64,000 nucleotides of DNA from Acidimicrobiales bacterium. Its GTDB lineage: Bacteria > Actinomycetota > Acidimicrobiia > Acidimicrobiales > SZUA-35. Both the position numbers and the translations under genes were made by a program. The DNA is taken from contig JANQPB010000022.1 of NCBI GenBank assembly GCA_028285495.1, positions 189,969 through 253,968 of the forward strand, given 5' to 3'. The notes beneath the pieces were generated by a model. It was not told where the DNA came from and ran no database searches. It was given only the letters and a program-made list of their open reading frames with translations. The number at the start of each line of letters is the position of its first letter. Positions within the stretch are counted from its first letter, which is position 1. Positions 35,201-43,594 of this stretch are shown here, in pieces.

Positions 35201-36487
35201 TCAGCCGGTGCCACCGCCGGAGCGGGGGACGTCCCGGAAGGGGATCTCGCGGTCGACCGAGACGTCCTTCGGCAGACCGAGACCGCGCTCGCCGATGATG
35301 TTGCGCTGGATCTCGTCGGACCCGCCGGCGATCGACGACGACGGGACCGACAGCACCATGTCGGTGACCTGCCCGTCGGCCGGGGCGTCGGTTCCGGCCA
35401 GCATGCCGTCGGCCCCGAGCGACCGGGGCCCGAGGTGCTGGGCGGCCCGCCCGATGTGGGACCCCATGAGCTTGGCCACGTTGGCCGCCGACCCCGGTGA
35501 CTCGCCGGCCCTCGCCGCCGCCCTGGCCCGCTGGGCCGACCACGCCGCCACCTTGCCGAGCGCGCGCATCGCCATCAACTCCTGACGCAGCGCCGCATCG
35601 TCGCCCCGGCCGCGCTCGTCGGCCAGCTCGGCGATCTCCGACCACGAGCGGAAGGCCCGGCTACCCAGACCGGTGTCGGCCGGCTCGGCCACGACGTCGC
35701 CGGCCCGACGGTCGAGCACCCCGGCCTTCTCACCCGGCAGACCGACGACCTGCCCGGCGACCCGGTTCGACAGGCCCGACCGCTCGAAGGCCAGCGTGGC
35801 AACGGCTGCGGCCCAACCCTGGCCCTCACCCCCGATCAGGTCGGCGTCGGACACCCGGGCATCGGTGAAGAACACCTCGTTGAAGTGAGCCTGGCCGTTC
35901 ATCTGCTTGAGCGGCCGGATCTCGATGCCGGGCTGGTCGACGTCGATGATGAAGTAGCTCAGGCCCCGGTGCTTTGGCACGTCCCAGTTCGACCGGGCCA
36001 CGAGCATCCCCCGGCTGGCGACCCGGGCCGCCGAGGTCCAGACCTTCTGGCCGTTGATGACCCACTCGTCGCCGTCGCGCTCGGCCGTGGTCCGGAGACC
36101 GGCGAGGTCCGAGCCGGCCTCGGGCTCGGAGAAGAACTGGCACCACGACTCCAGGCCGGCGGCCAGCGGCGGAACCAGACGGTTGCGCTGCTCGTCGCTC
36201 CCCTGCTGGAGCACGACCGGCGCCCCCATGACCTGCCCCAGGCTGAACGGCGGCCCCAACGCCCCGGCCTCGACCACCTCGGCGGCAACGATCCGGCCGT
36301 CGGTGGCCGACAGGCCCCGCCCGCCGAGCCCCTCCGGCCAGGTCGGGAACTGCCAGCCGGCGTCGGCCATGCGTTGCCACCAGTCCCGGACGCTCAGATC
36401 GGGATCCCAGTTGTCACCCAACCAGGACCGGATCTCATCGCTGATGTCGTTGCCGACGTCGTTTCCCTGCGCATCCCCCGAAGCCAT
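35201..36487 (-). CDS. Acyl-CoA dehydrogenase
   Basis: A 428-residue flavoprotein that introduces a trans double bond into acyl-CoA or a related thioester. Seen: the flavin-binding FFSEPEAGSDLAGLRTTAERDGDEWVINGQKVWTS, the middle beta domain (FNEVFFTDARVSDADLIG) and the C-terminal GGSDEIQRNIIGERGLGLPKD. It resembles the FadE proteins of sterol and fatty-acid catabolism. TAGCGT lies 6 bases before the ATG. Confidence 0.9.
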   Translation of the reverse strand: MASGDAQGNDVGNDISDEIRSWLGDNWDPDLSVRDWWQRMADAGWQFPTWPEGLGGRGLSATDGRIVAAEVVEAGALGPPFSLGQVMGAPVVLQQGSDEQRNRLVPPLAAGLESWCQFFSEPEAGSDLAGLRTTAERDGDEWVINGQKVWTSAARVASRGMLVARSNWDVPKHRGLSYFIIDVDQPGIEIRPLKQMNGQAHFNEVFFTDARVSDADLIGGEGQGWAAAVATLAFERSGLSNRVAGQVVGLPGEKAGVLDRRAGDVVAEPADTGLGSRAFRSWSEIAELADERGRGDDAALRQELMAMRALGKVAAWSAQRARAAARAGESPGSAANVAKLMGSHIGRAAQHLGPRSLGADGMLAGTDAPADGQVTDMVLSVPSSSIAGGSDEIQRNIIGERGLGLPKDVSVDREIPFRDVPRSGGGTG

Positions 36488-36493
36488 GGCCCC

Positions 36494-36499
36494 ACGCTA
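36494..36499 (-). promoter_or_regulatory. Minus-10 hexamer TAGCGT, leaderless
   Basis: TAGCGT on the minus strand ends 6 bases before the acyl-CoA dehydrogenase ATG. Confidence 0.45.
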
Positions 36500-36642
36500 G
36501 GACACACCGGCGGGGCGCGAAAAAGTGCGGTGGACTTCGACCGGCCGGTGGCCAGCGGCAATACTGGGCCCGCATTCGGCGGGCCGGACCAACGGCCCAT
36601 CCGGCACCGCATGCATTGGTCGCAGTTCGTAGGAGGAGCTCC

Positions 36643-38937
36643 ATGACCGCAGTCCAGGGATCGATTCTCGGCAACGCCGTGCTCCGGCGCGAGGATCCCA
36701 CCCTCCTGAAGGGGTCAGACAAGTACTACGACGACATGGCGGTCGATGGCCTCGGCTACGTCCACTTCGTCCGCTCCCCCTACGCCCACGCCACCCTCGG
36801 GGCGGTCGACACGTCCGAGGCGGCGGCGATGCCAGGGGTGATCGGTGTCTGGGCCAACGGTGACCTGGAGATTCCCGACTACCAGGGCTTCCCGATGTTC
36901 CCGCCCGAGTTCAACCGGCCGGTGCTGGCCACCGGCAAGGTCCGCTTCGTCGGCGACATCGTCGCCGTCGTCGTGGCCGAGAGCCGGGAGGAGGCGGCCG
37001 ACGCGGCCGAGGCCGTCGTCGTCGACTACGACCCCCTGCCGGCGGTGGTCGACATGGAGGCCGCCCTGGCCGACGATGCCCCGGTGCTGTTCGAGGCCCA
37101 CGGCTCGAACCTCGTGTTCGAGACGGCCATCGGGGCGGACGAGGACCCGCTCGAGGGCGCCTCGACCGTCGCCAACTGCAAGGTCCTGAGCCAGCGGCTC
37201 GCCGGTGTGCCGATGGAGCCGAACGGCTGCCTGTCGATCCCCGAGGGCGACCACATGACCGTGTGGATCCCCAGCCAGAACCCGATCGCGGTCCGCGACG
37301 CCATCGTCGGCATGTGCGGGCTCGACCCGGCCAACGTCCGGGTCGCCGCCCCGACCGTCGGCGGCGGGTTCGGCCCGAAGGCCGGCCCCTACGTCGAGCA
37401 CTTCATCACCACCAAGCTGGCCCAGGTCACCGGACGCCCGATGAAGTGGACCGAGGAGCGCTCCGAGGACATGGTCTCGCTGGCCCACGGCCGGGCCATG
37501 GTGCTCGACGCCAAGCTGGGGCTGACCGACGACGGCACGATCGTCGGCCTCGACTGTGACGTGGTCGCCGACTCGGGTGCCTACCCGGCGATCGGCGGCT
37601 TCCTCACCATGTTCACCCAGACGATGATCCAGGGCGTCTACAAGATCCCCAAGATCCGGTTCCACGCCCGCTCGGCCGCCACCAACACCACGACGACGGC
37701 GGCCTACCGGGGCGCCGGCCGCCCCGAGGCCACCCAGATGCTCGAGCGGGTGATCGACGTCGCCGCCGACGAGCTCGGCATGGATCCGGCCGAGATCCGG
37801 CGCAAGAACTTCCTGCAGCCGGACGAGTTCCCGCTGACCACCCACGGCGGGGCCAACTACGACTCGGGCGAGTACGAGAAGTCGCTCGACGCCGCGCTTG
37901 AGGCGGCCGACTACCAGGGCCTCCTGGCCCAGCAGGCGGAGCGCCGGGCCTCGGGCGATGCCAAGCAGCTCGGGATCGGCGTGTCCTCGTACGTGGAGGT
38001 GACCGCCCCCGCCGGCCTGCACGTCGAGTACGGCGCCGTGCAGGTCAACGAGGACGGCACGGTCACCGCCAGGGTCGGCACGTCGGCCCACGGGCAGGGC
38101 CACATCACCGCCTTCTCCATGATCGTGTCCGACATGCTCGGCGTCCCCATGGACCAGATCACGATCCTGCAGTCCGATACCGACGAGATCCCCCGGGGCG
38201 CCGGGACGATGGGGTCGCGGTCGTTGCAGACCGCCGGCTCGGCCGTCCATGTGGCCTCCGAGACCGTGCTCGGCAAGGCCAAGGAGCTGGCCGGACACCT
38301 GCTGGAGGCCTCGGCCGACGACATCGTGGTCGGCGACGGCGGTCTCCAGGTGGCCGGCGTGCCGACGTCGGCCATGAGCTGGGCCGACCTGGCGCAGGCG
38401 GCCAACGACGCCTCGAAGCTGCCGGATGGCATGGAGCCGGGCCTCGACCACGAGCTCGACTTCGACGGCAGCGACGCCACCTTCCCCTTCGGCTCACACG
38501 TCTCGCTCGTCGAGGTCGACACCGAGACCGGCGAGGTGACGATGCTGCGCCACGTGGCCGTCGACGACTGCGGCCGGATCCTCAACCCGCTGCTGGTCAC
38601 CGGCCAGCAGCACGGCGGCATCGCCCAGGGCGCGGCCCAGGCGCTGTACGAGGTCGTCAGCTATGACGACGATGGCAACCCCATCACCTCGAACCTGATG
38701 GACTACGCCATCCCGTCGGCGGCCGAGCTGTGCTCGTTCGAGACCTCGAACACCGAGACGCCGAGCCCCCGCAACCCGCTCGGGGCCAAGGGCATCGGCG
38801 AATCGGGCACCATCGGCTCGACCCCGGCGATCCACAACGCCGTGATCGACGCCGTGTCGCACCTCGGGGTGAAGCACATCGACATGCCGCTGACCGCCCA
38901 GCGGGTCTGGGCAGCGATCCAGAGCTCGGCGAGCTGA
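36643..38937 (+). CDS. Xanthine dehydrogenase/CoxL family molybdopterin subunit
   Basis: A 764-residue large subunit of a molybdenum hydroxylase. The a/b hammerhead domain comes first (LLKGSDKYYDDMAVDGLGYVHFVRSPYAHA), then the Moco domains with VGGGFGPKAG, AYRGAGRPEATQM and the catalytic Glu in GAKGIGESGTIG. AYRGAGR marks the form II CoxL-like group rather than true CO dehydrogenase (which has AYxCSFR). The FAD (CoxM) and Fe-S (CoxS) subunits are not adjacent on either side. AGGAGGAGC precedes the ATG. Substrate unknown. Confidence 0.88.
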   Translation: MTAVQGSILGNAVLRREDPTLLKGSDKYYDDMAVDGLGYVHFVRSPYAHATLGAVDTSEAAAMPGVIGVWANGDLEIPDYQGFPMFPPEFNRPVLATGKVRFVGDIVAVVVAESREEAADAAEAVVVDYDPLPAVVDMEAALADDAPVLFEAHGSNLVFETAIGADEDPLEGASTVANCKVLSQRLAGVPMEPNGCLSIPEGDHMTVWIPSQNPIAVRDAIVGMCGLDPANVRVAAPTVGGGFGPKAGPYVEHFITTKLAQVTGRPMKWTEERSEDMVSLAHGRAMVLDAKLGLTDDGTIVGLDCDVVADSGAYPAIGGFLTMFTQTMIQGVYKIPKIRFHARSAATNTTTTAAYRGAGRPEATQMLERVIDVAADELGMDPAEIRRKNFLQPDEFPLTTHGGANYDSGEYEKSLDAALEAADYQGLLAQQAERRASGDAKQLGIGVSSYVEVTAPAGLHVEYGAVQVNEDGTVTARVGTSAHGQGHITAFSMIVSDMLGVPMDQITILQSDTDEIPRGAGTMGSRSLQTAGSAVHVASETVLGKAKELAGHLLEASADDIVVGDGGLQVAGVPTSAMSWADLAQAANDASKLPDGMEPGLDHELDFDGSDATFPFGSHVSLVEVDTETGEVTMLRHVAVDDCGRILNPLLVTGQQHGGIAQGAAQALYEVVSYDDDGNPITSNLMDYAIPSAAELCSFETSNTETPSPRNPLGAKGIGESGTIGSTPAIHNAVIDAVSHLGVKHIDMPLTAQRVWAAIQSSAS

Positions 38938-39023
38938 CCCGGGGCCCGCGGGGCACTCGGCAGCGGGCCGGACGGCCCTCGGCAGACCAACCCGGCCGAC
39001 CGGGCCGAACGACTCACCGGAGC

Positions 39024-39053
39024 GGAGCCGGAGCGCACCAGCGCTCCGGCTCC
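39024..39053 (+). terminator. Strong hairpin after the CoxL-type gene
   Basis: A perfect 13-base stem (39024-39036 with 39041-39053) with loop ACCA, 87 bases after the stop; it separates the CoxL gene from the polysaccharide operon. The rest of the 290-base gap shows no gene. Confidence 0.6.
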
Positions 39054-39227
39054 TGCCGTTTCGTGGGCCCGACGACCCGGGTCGCTGCCCGGCCATGCCC
39101 ATCGGCGGCGGGTCCCGCAGCCCCGTCCTCGTCGGTGACGACCACTCATGGAGGGCCGAACGGGCGCTCTCCACACTGACCTCACCACTTCATCGACGGC
39201 GAACGAGTGAGGGATTGAGGACGCGGT

Positions 39228-40274
39228 ATGCGGGTTGGTGTCATCGGTTGCGGCTACTGGGGCTCGAAGCACGTTCGGGTGCTGACCGAGTTGCCGGAGG
39301 TGAGCGACGTCGTCGTCATCGACGAGCGACCGCCGGTCCTGGCCACGATGATGGCCAACCACATCGGCGTGCTACCCCGTTCGTCGCTGCGGGCCGCGCT
39401 CGACGACATCGATGCGCTGATCGTCGCCACCCCGCCGGTGACCCACGCCACGGTGGCGATCGAGGCCATGGAGGCCGGCAAGCACGTGCTCGTCGAGAAG
39501 CCGATGGCCACCTCGACGACCGAGGCGCTCTCGATGGTGGCCAGCGCCAAGCGGTCGGGCGTGATCCTCGCCGCCGGCCACACCTTCGTGGCCAACGACG
39601 CCGTCCGGAAGCTGACCGCGATCGTCAGGCAGGGTGAGCTCGGCCGGCTCCACCACCTCGATGCGGCCAGGCTCAGCCTCGGGCTCTACCGCGACGACGT
39701 GAACGTCCTGTGGGACCTGGCTGCCCACGACATCTCGATCACCAACCTCCTCGTCGGCACCGTGCCCGACCTCGTCTCGGCCTGGGGCGACCGCCACACG
39801 GCCGGATTCCGCGAGGACGTCGCCTCGCTGCGGATGGTCTTCACCGACCGCAACATCACCTCGACCGTGCGGGCCAGCTGGCTCAGCCCGGAGAAGGTGC
39901 GACGGACCACGGTCGTCGGATCCGAGCAGATGGCGATCTACGACGACACGATGGCCGACGCCAAGCTCCAGGTCTTCGACAAGGGCCGTCGGCTCCGGGT
40001 CCGTCTCGGCTCGACCGAGCCGATGGCGGTCAACTACCGGGACGGCGAGGTGCGGGTGCCCTACGTCGCCTTCCGTGAGCCCTTGAAGGTCCAGGCCCGC
40101 GAGTTCATCGAGTGCTGCACGACCGGGCAACGGCCGATCGTCGACGGCTGGGCCGGGCTCGAGCTGGTCGCCGTGCTCGAGGCGGCCGACCGCTCGCTGC
40201 GCGAGCACGGCGCGCCGGTGCCGGTCGAGATCCCGACGCTCGGCCCGACCGTCCCCCGCCGGGCCGCGGCCTGA
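39228..40274 (+). CDS. Gfo/Idh/MocA family sugar oxidoreductase
   Basis: A 348-residue NAD(P)-dependent sugar dehydrogenase. The Rossmann motif is GVIGCGYWGSKHV and the EKP motif is VLVEKPMATS. In polysaccharide loci such enzymes (WlbA/WbpB type) oxidise C3 of a UDP-sugar so that the neighbouring aminotransferase can add an amino group. That pairing fits this locus but is inference. First gene of a seven-gene forward run ending at 49739. Confidence 0.87.
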   Translation: MRVGVIGCGYWGSKHVRVLTELPEVSDVVVIDERPPVLATMMANHIGVLPRSSLRAALDDIDALIVATPPVTHATVAIEAMEAGKHVLVEKPMATSTTEALSMVASAKRSGVILAAGHTFVANDAVRKLTAIVRQGELGRLHHLDAARLSLGLYRDDVNVLWDLAAHDISITNLLVGTVPDLVSAWGDRHTAGFREDVASLRMVFTDRNITSTVRASWLSPEKVRRTTVVGSEQMAIYDDTMADAKLQVFDKGRRLRVRLGSTEPMAVNYRDGEVRVPYVAFREPLKVQAREFIECCTTGQRPIVDGWAGLELVAVLEAADRSLREHGAPVPVEIPTLGPTVPRRAAA

Positions 40275-40328
40275 CGCCGCCATCCCCACTCCTGCCCCCG
40301 TCACGACCCCACAGCGGAGAGAACCACG

Positions 40329-41441
40329 ATGACCCTCGTCCACAACCAGATCGGCCAGGTCGCCTTCCTCGACCTCGCCGCCCTCCACGCTCCGATACGG
40401 CACCGGCTGGACGCCGCCTGGGAGCACACCCTGCTCGGGTCTGGCTTCATCGGCGGCGCGGCGGTCGCCGCCTTCGAGGAGCGGTGGGCCGAGTACTGCG
40501 GGACCGAGCACTGCGTCGGCGTTGCCAATGGGACCGATGCCATCGAGCTCGTGCTCGCCGGACTCGGCGTCGGGCCCGGCGACGAGGTGCTCGTCCCGGC
40601 CAACACCTTCGTCGCCACCGCCGAGGCGGTCGTGGCCAACGGGGCGACGCCCGTCTTCGTCGACGTCGACCCCGGCTCGCTCCTGATCACCGCCGGGACG
40701 ATCGCCGCCGCCATCACCCCGGCCACCCGGGCGGCCCTGGTCGTCCACCTGTACGGCCAGATCCCCGACATGGACGCCATCAGCGCCGTGACCACGGCGG
40801 CCGGCATCCACCTGATCGAGGATGCGGCCCAGGCCCACGGCGCCACGTTCCACGGCCGGCGGGCCGGGAGCTTCGGCACGGCCGCGACCTTCAGCTTCTA
40901 CCCGGGCAAGAACCTCGGAGCGCTCGGCGACGGTGGTGCCGTCGTGACCGACGACGCCGAGCTCGCCTCGGAGATCCGGACCCTGGCCAACCACGGCCGG
41001 GACACCCACCTCCTCCACACGAGGCGAGGGCGCAACAGCCGCCTCGACGGCCTGCAGGCCGCCGCCCTCGACATCAAGCTCGACTACCTCGACCGGTGGA
41101 ACCACCACCGCCGCATGGTCCACCGGCTCTACCGGCAACAGCTCGGCGACATCGTCGAGATGCTGACCAACGTGCCCGGCAGCGTGCCGGTGCACCACCT
41201 CGAGGTCATCCGGGTCGACGACCGGGACGGCATGCGCCAGGCCCTCAACGATCGGGGGATCCAGACCGGCGTGCACTACGCCAGCGCCTGCCATCAACAT
41301 CCGGCGTTCGCCGAGTTCAACCGGGGTCCGCTGCCGGTGTCGGAGGCGGCGGCCGATCGGCAGCTCTCCCTACCGATGCACCCGACGCTGACGGTCGACG
41401 AGGTCGACTACGTGACCCGCACCGTCCGGGGGCTGCTGTGA
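40329..41441 (+). CDS. DegT/DnrJ/EryC1/StrS sugar aminotransferase
   Basis: A 370-residue PLP enzyme that transaminates a keto-sugar nucleotide. Asp165 and His170 lie in LIEDAAQAHGA, and the PLP Lys194 in FSFYPGKNLGALGDGG. Close to WlbC/WbpE in pattern. GGAGAG is placed upstream. Its stop overlaps the GTG of the next gene. With the oxidoreductase it should produce an amino-sugar, for instance a 3-amino uronate derivative. Confidence 0.9.
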   Translation: MTLVHNQIGQVAFLDLAALHAPIRHRLDAAWEHTLLGSGFIGGAAVAAFEERWAEYCGTEHCVGVANGTDAIELVLAGLGVGPGDEVLVPANTFVATAEAVVANGATPVFVDVDPGSLLITAGTIAAAITPATRAALVVHLYGQIPDMDAISAVTTAAGIHLIEDAAQAHGATFHGRRAGSFGTAATFSFYPGKNLGALGDGGAVVTDDAELASEIRTLANHGRDTHLLHTRRGRNSRLDGLQAAALDIKLDYLDRWNHHRRMVHRLYRQQLGDIVEMLTNVPGSVPVHHLEVIRVDDRDGMRQALNDRGIQTGVHYASACHQHPAFAEFNRGPLPVSEAAADRQLSLPMHPTLTVDEVDYVTRTVRGLL

Positions 41442-43567
41442 CCGCCATCTCGAACGGCAACGGATCGATCCGGCTCGGGCGGCGGCGTCGGTCGAAGCGC
41501 GCCGCGGCGGCTGCGGCCGAGGCCGAGTCCCTGACCGAGGAGGCCGAAGCCGAGTCCCTGACCGAGGAGGCCGAAGCCGAGTCACCGGTCGAGGAAGCCG
41601 AGACCCCGGTCGACGATCCCGCGGACCAGGCCGAGACCGCCGACGACGCGACCGACGACGAGACGGACGCCTCCACCGATGACGCGACCGACGACGAGAC
41701 GGGCCCCGCCACCGACGACGCGACCGACGACGGGGCCACGACCACGACCGACGAGGCCGAGACGGATGGGACCGACGAGATCGAGCCCGGGTCACAGCTC
41801 GACACCGACGAGCCCGAGTCACAGCTCGACACCGACGAGCCCGAGTCACAGCTCGACACCGACGAGGCCGAGTCACAGCTCGACACCGACGACGCCGACG
41901 AGCTCGACGAGTCGGACGACGTCGCAGACGGGACGGACACCGACGACGCCATCGAGGACCGCACCGACTCCGACGACGCCGACGACGAGACCACCGACGA
42001 CGACACATCCGACGACGCCGCCGACGCCATCGAGGACCGCGCCGACCCCGACACCGACGACGCCATCGAGGACCGTACCGACCCCGACGGCGCCGACGAC
42101 GAGAACACTGACGACGACACATCCGACGACGCCGCCGACGCCATCGAGGACCGCGCCGACCCCGACCACGACCCCGAGGCCGACGAGCACGTCGCCGAGA
42201 CGGACGCCGACGGGCCGGATGCCGGCGGCGCCATCGTCGTTGCGCCCAGGCCGGACCAGGCCGGTGCCGAGGCCGATGACGGCGGTGCCGAGGCCGATGA
42301 CGGCGGTGCCGAGGCCGATGACGGCGGTGCCGAGCCCGATGACGTCGTCTCCCCTGACGACGACGTGGCTGCCGACGACGGGGCCGCAGACGCCGACGGC
42401 ACCGACGGGGCGTCGGCGGAGCCCGGGGCTGAGGCGGAGCCCGGGGCTGAGGCGGAGCCGGTCGCCGAGGACTCGGGCACGCCCGGCACGGCGACCGAGC
42501 CCGGCCGGGTCACCGAGTCGACCTTCACCCCGACGCCCCCGCTGCCGATGGTCGACGCCATCGCCACCGCCAACGAGTTCACGACCCGCCAGCTCGGGTC
42601 GATGCTCGTCCGGGCGATCGCCGTCGTCGCCGTCCTGGCCCAGATCGGCTTCCTGGCCGGGCTGACCAGGGGCGCAACCAACGTGGCCAGGGCCGAGTTC
42701 GTCTACACCCTCGACCAGTCGGTGCCGGACAGCTTCCTCCGCGAGGACCGCCGGCTGCTGACCCAGGTCGCCACGTTCACCAGCGACGCAGTGCTCGAAC
42801 CGGTCTCGCGCCAGTTCGCCGTCGGTCTCGACGACCTCCGGGCCGCCATCGAGATCGAGACCGTGGCCCTCTCCGAGGTCCTCCGCCTCGAGGTGACCGA
42901 CGCCGACGCCGGGCGGGCCCTGGCCATCAACCGGGCGATCGTCGACCAGTACCTCCAGGTCACCAACGACACCAGCCCGGCCGGCGACAGCCGCGAGCTG
43001 ACCCAGCGCCGCGACGAGGTGCTGGCCGAGCTGGCCGAGGCAGACGGGCAGCGGCAGACCATCGAGCGGACCGGCGAGCAGGATGCGGTCCTGGCCGTCC
43101 GCCAGGACAGCATCCAGCGCCGGATCGATCTGGCCCGCGACCGGATCGCCAGCCTCCAGGGCCTGCTCGACGACGCCCTGATCGGGGCCGTGCCGGCCAG
43201 CCGCACCGAGGAGCTGACGGTCGAGCTCGACGAGGCGACCGCCGAGCTGGCCGACCTCGAGAGCGACCTGGCCACCGTGGCGGCGGAGCGGAGCGACCTG
43301 TCGGTCACCGCCTCGAGCAGCCAGGCCATCGACCGGGAGATCGAGCGGCTCGAATCGCAGCTGAGCACCATCGACGAGGAGCTGAGCCAGCGCCAGCTCG
43401 GGCCCCTGGTGGCGTCGCCGATCCGGGAGCTGAGCGATCCGCTTGTCATCGAGCGCTCGGCCGTCCGATCCGGCATCCAGGGCGCCGCCCTCGGCGCCAT
43501 GGTCGGTCTGCCGATCGCCGCCTGGGTCGCCTACCGGACCCGTCGACGCCAGCTCTGGCTCGCCTAG
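41438..43567 (+). CDS. Wzz-like chain-length determinant with hyper-acidic repetitive N-terminal tail
   Basis: A 709-residue protein. After a short basic start (RLGRRRRSKRAAA) come ~340 residues dominated by Asp, Glu, Thr and Ala with in-frame tandem repeats. TM1 is at ~388-409 (SMLVRAIAVVAVLAQIGFLAGL). An extracytoplasmic region with a coiled-coil (TQRRDEVLAELAEADGQRQT..., RTEELTVELDEATAELADLESDL) follows, and TM2 lies near the end (GAALGAMVGLPIAAWVAYRT) with a basic tail. The two-helix, coiled-coil layout is that of PCP/Wzz co-polymerases; the tail is not usual. GTG start overlaps the aminotransferase stop (GTGA). Confidence 0.75.
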   Translation: MTAISNGNGSIRLGRRRRSKRAAAAAAEAESLTEEAEAESLTEEAEAESPVEEAETPVDDPADQAETADDATDDETDASTDDATDDETGPATDDATDDGATTTTDEAETDGTDEIEPGSQLDTDEPESQLDTDEPESQLDTDEAESQLDTDDADELDESDDVADGTDTDDAIEDRTDSDDADDETTDDDTSDDAADAIEDRADPDTDDAIEDRTDPDGADDENTDDDTSDDAADAIEDRADPDHDPEADEHVAETDADGPDAGGAIVVAPRPDQAGAEADDGGAEADDGGAEADDGGAEPDDVVSPDDDVAADDGAADADGTDGASAEPGAEAEPGAEAEPVAEDSGTPGTATEPGRVTESTFTPTPPLPMVDAIATANEFTTRQLGSMLVRAIAVVAVLAQIGFLAGLTRGATNVARAEFVYTLDQSVPDSFLREDRRLLTQVATFTSDAVLEPVSRQFAVGLDDLRAAIEIETVALSEVLRLEVTDADAGRALAINRAIVDQYLQVTNDTSPAGDSRELTQRRDEVLAELAEADGQRQTIERTGEQDAVLAVRQDSIQRRIDLARDRIASLQGLLDDALIGAVPASRTEELTVELDEATAELADLESDLATVAAERSDLSVTASSSQAIDREIERLESQLSTIDEELSQRQLGPLVASPIRELSDPLVIERSAVRSGIQGAALGAMVGLPIAAWVAYRTRRRQLWLA
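41783..41890 (+). repeat. In-frame 27-base tandem repeat, 4 units
   Basis: Four nearly identical 27-base units encode E-P-x-SQLDTD (consensus EPESQLDTD) inside the acidic tail. Confidence 0.85.
41942..42169 (+). repeat. In-frame 114-base tandem duplication
   Basis: Two 38-residue units starting DDAIEDRTDxD and ending DAIEDRADPD follow each other directly, differing at only a few codons; each also contains an internal IEDR repeat. Confidence 0.85.
42263..42346 (+). repeat. In-frame 21-base tandem repeat, 4 units
   Basis: Units encode GAEADDG; the first three are identical in DNA and the last is changed (GAEPDDV). Confidence 0.85.
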
Positions 43568-43594
43568 GGATCGACGGGCGGAACCGAGGACACC

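Noticed and set aside
36643..38937. Carbon monoxide dehydrogenase coxL
   Set aside because: The active-site loop reads AYRGAGR (form II type), not the AYxCSFR of true CO dehydrogenases, and coxM/coxS are missing.
41783..42346. CRISPR-like or satellite array
   Set aside because: Repeats of 27, 114 and 21 bases are contiguous without spacers, are all multiples of three and code in frame for an acidic peptide tail, so they are coding repeats.
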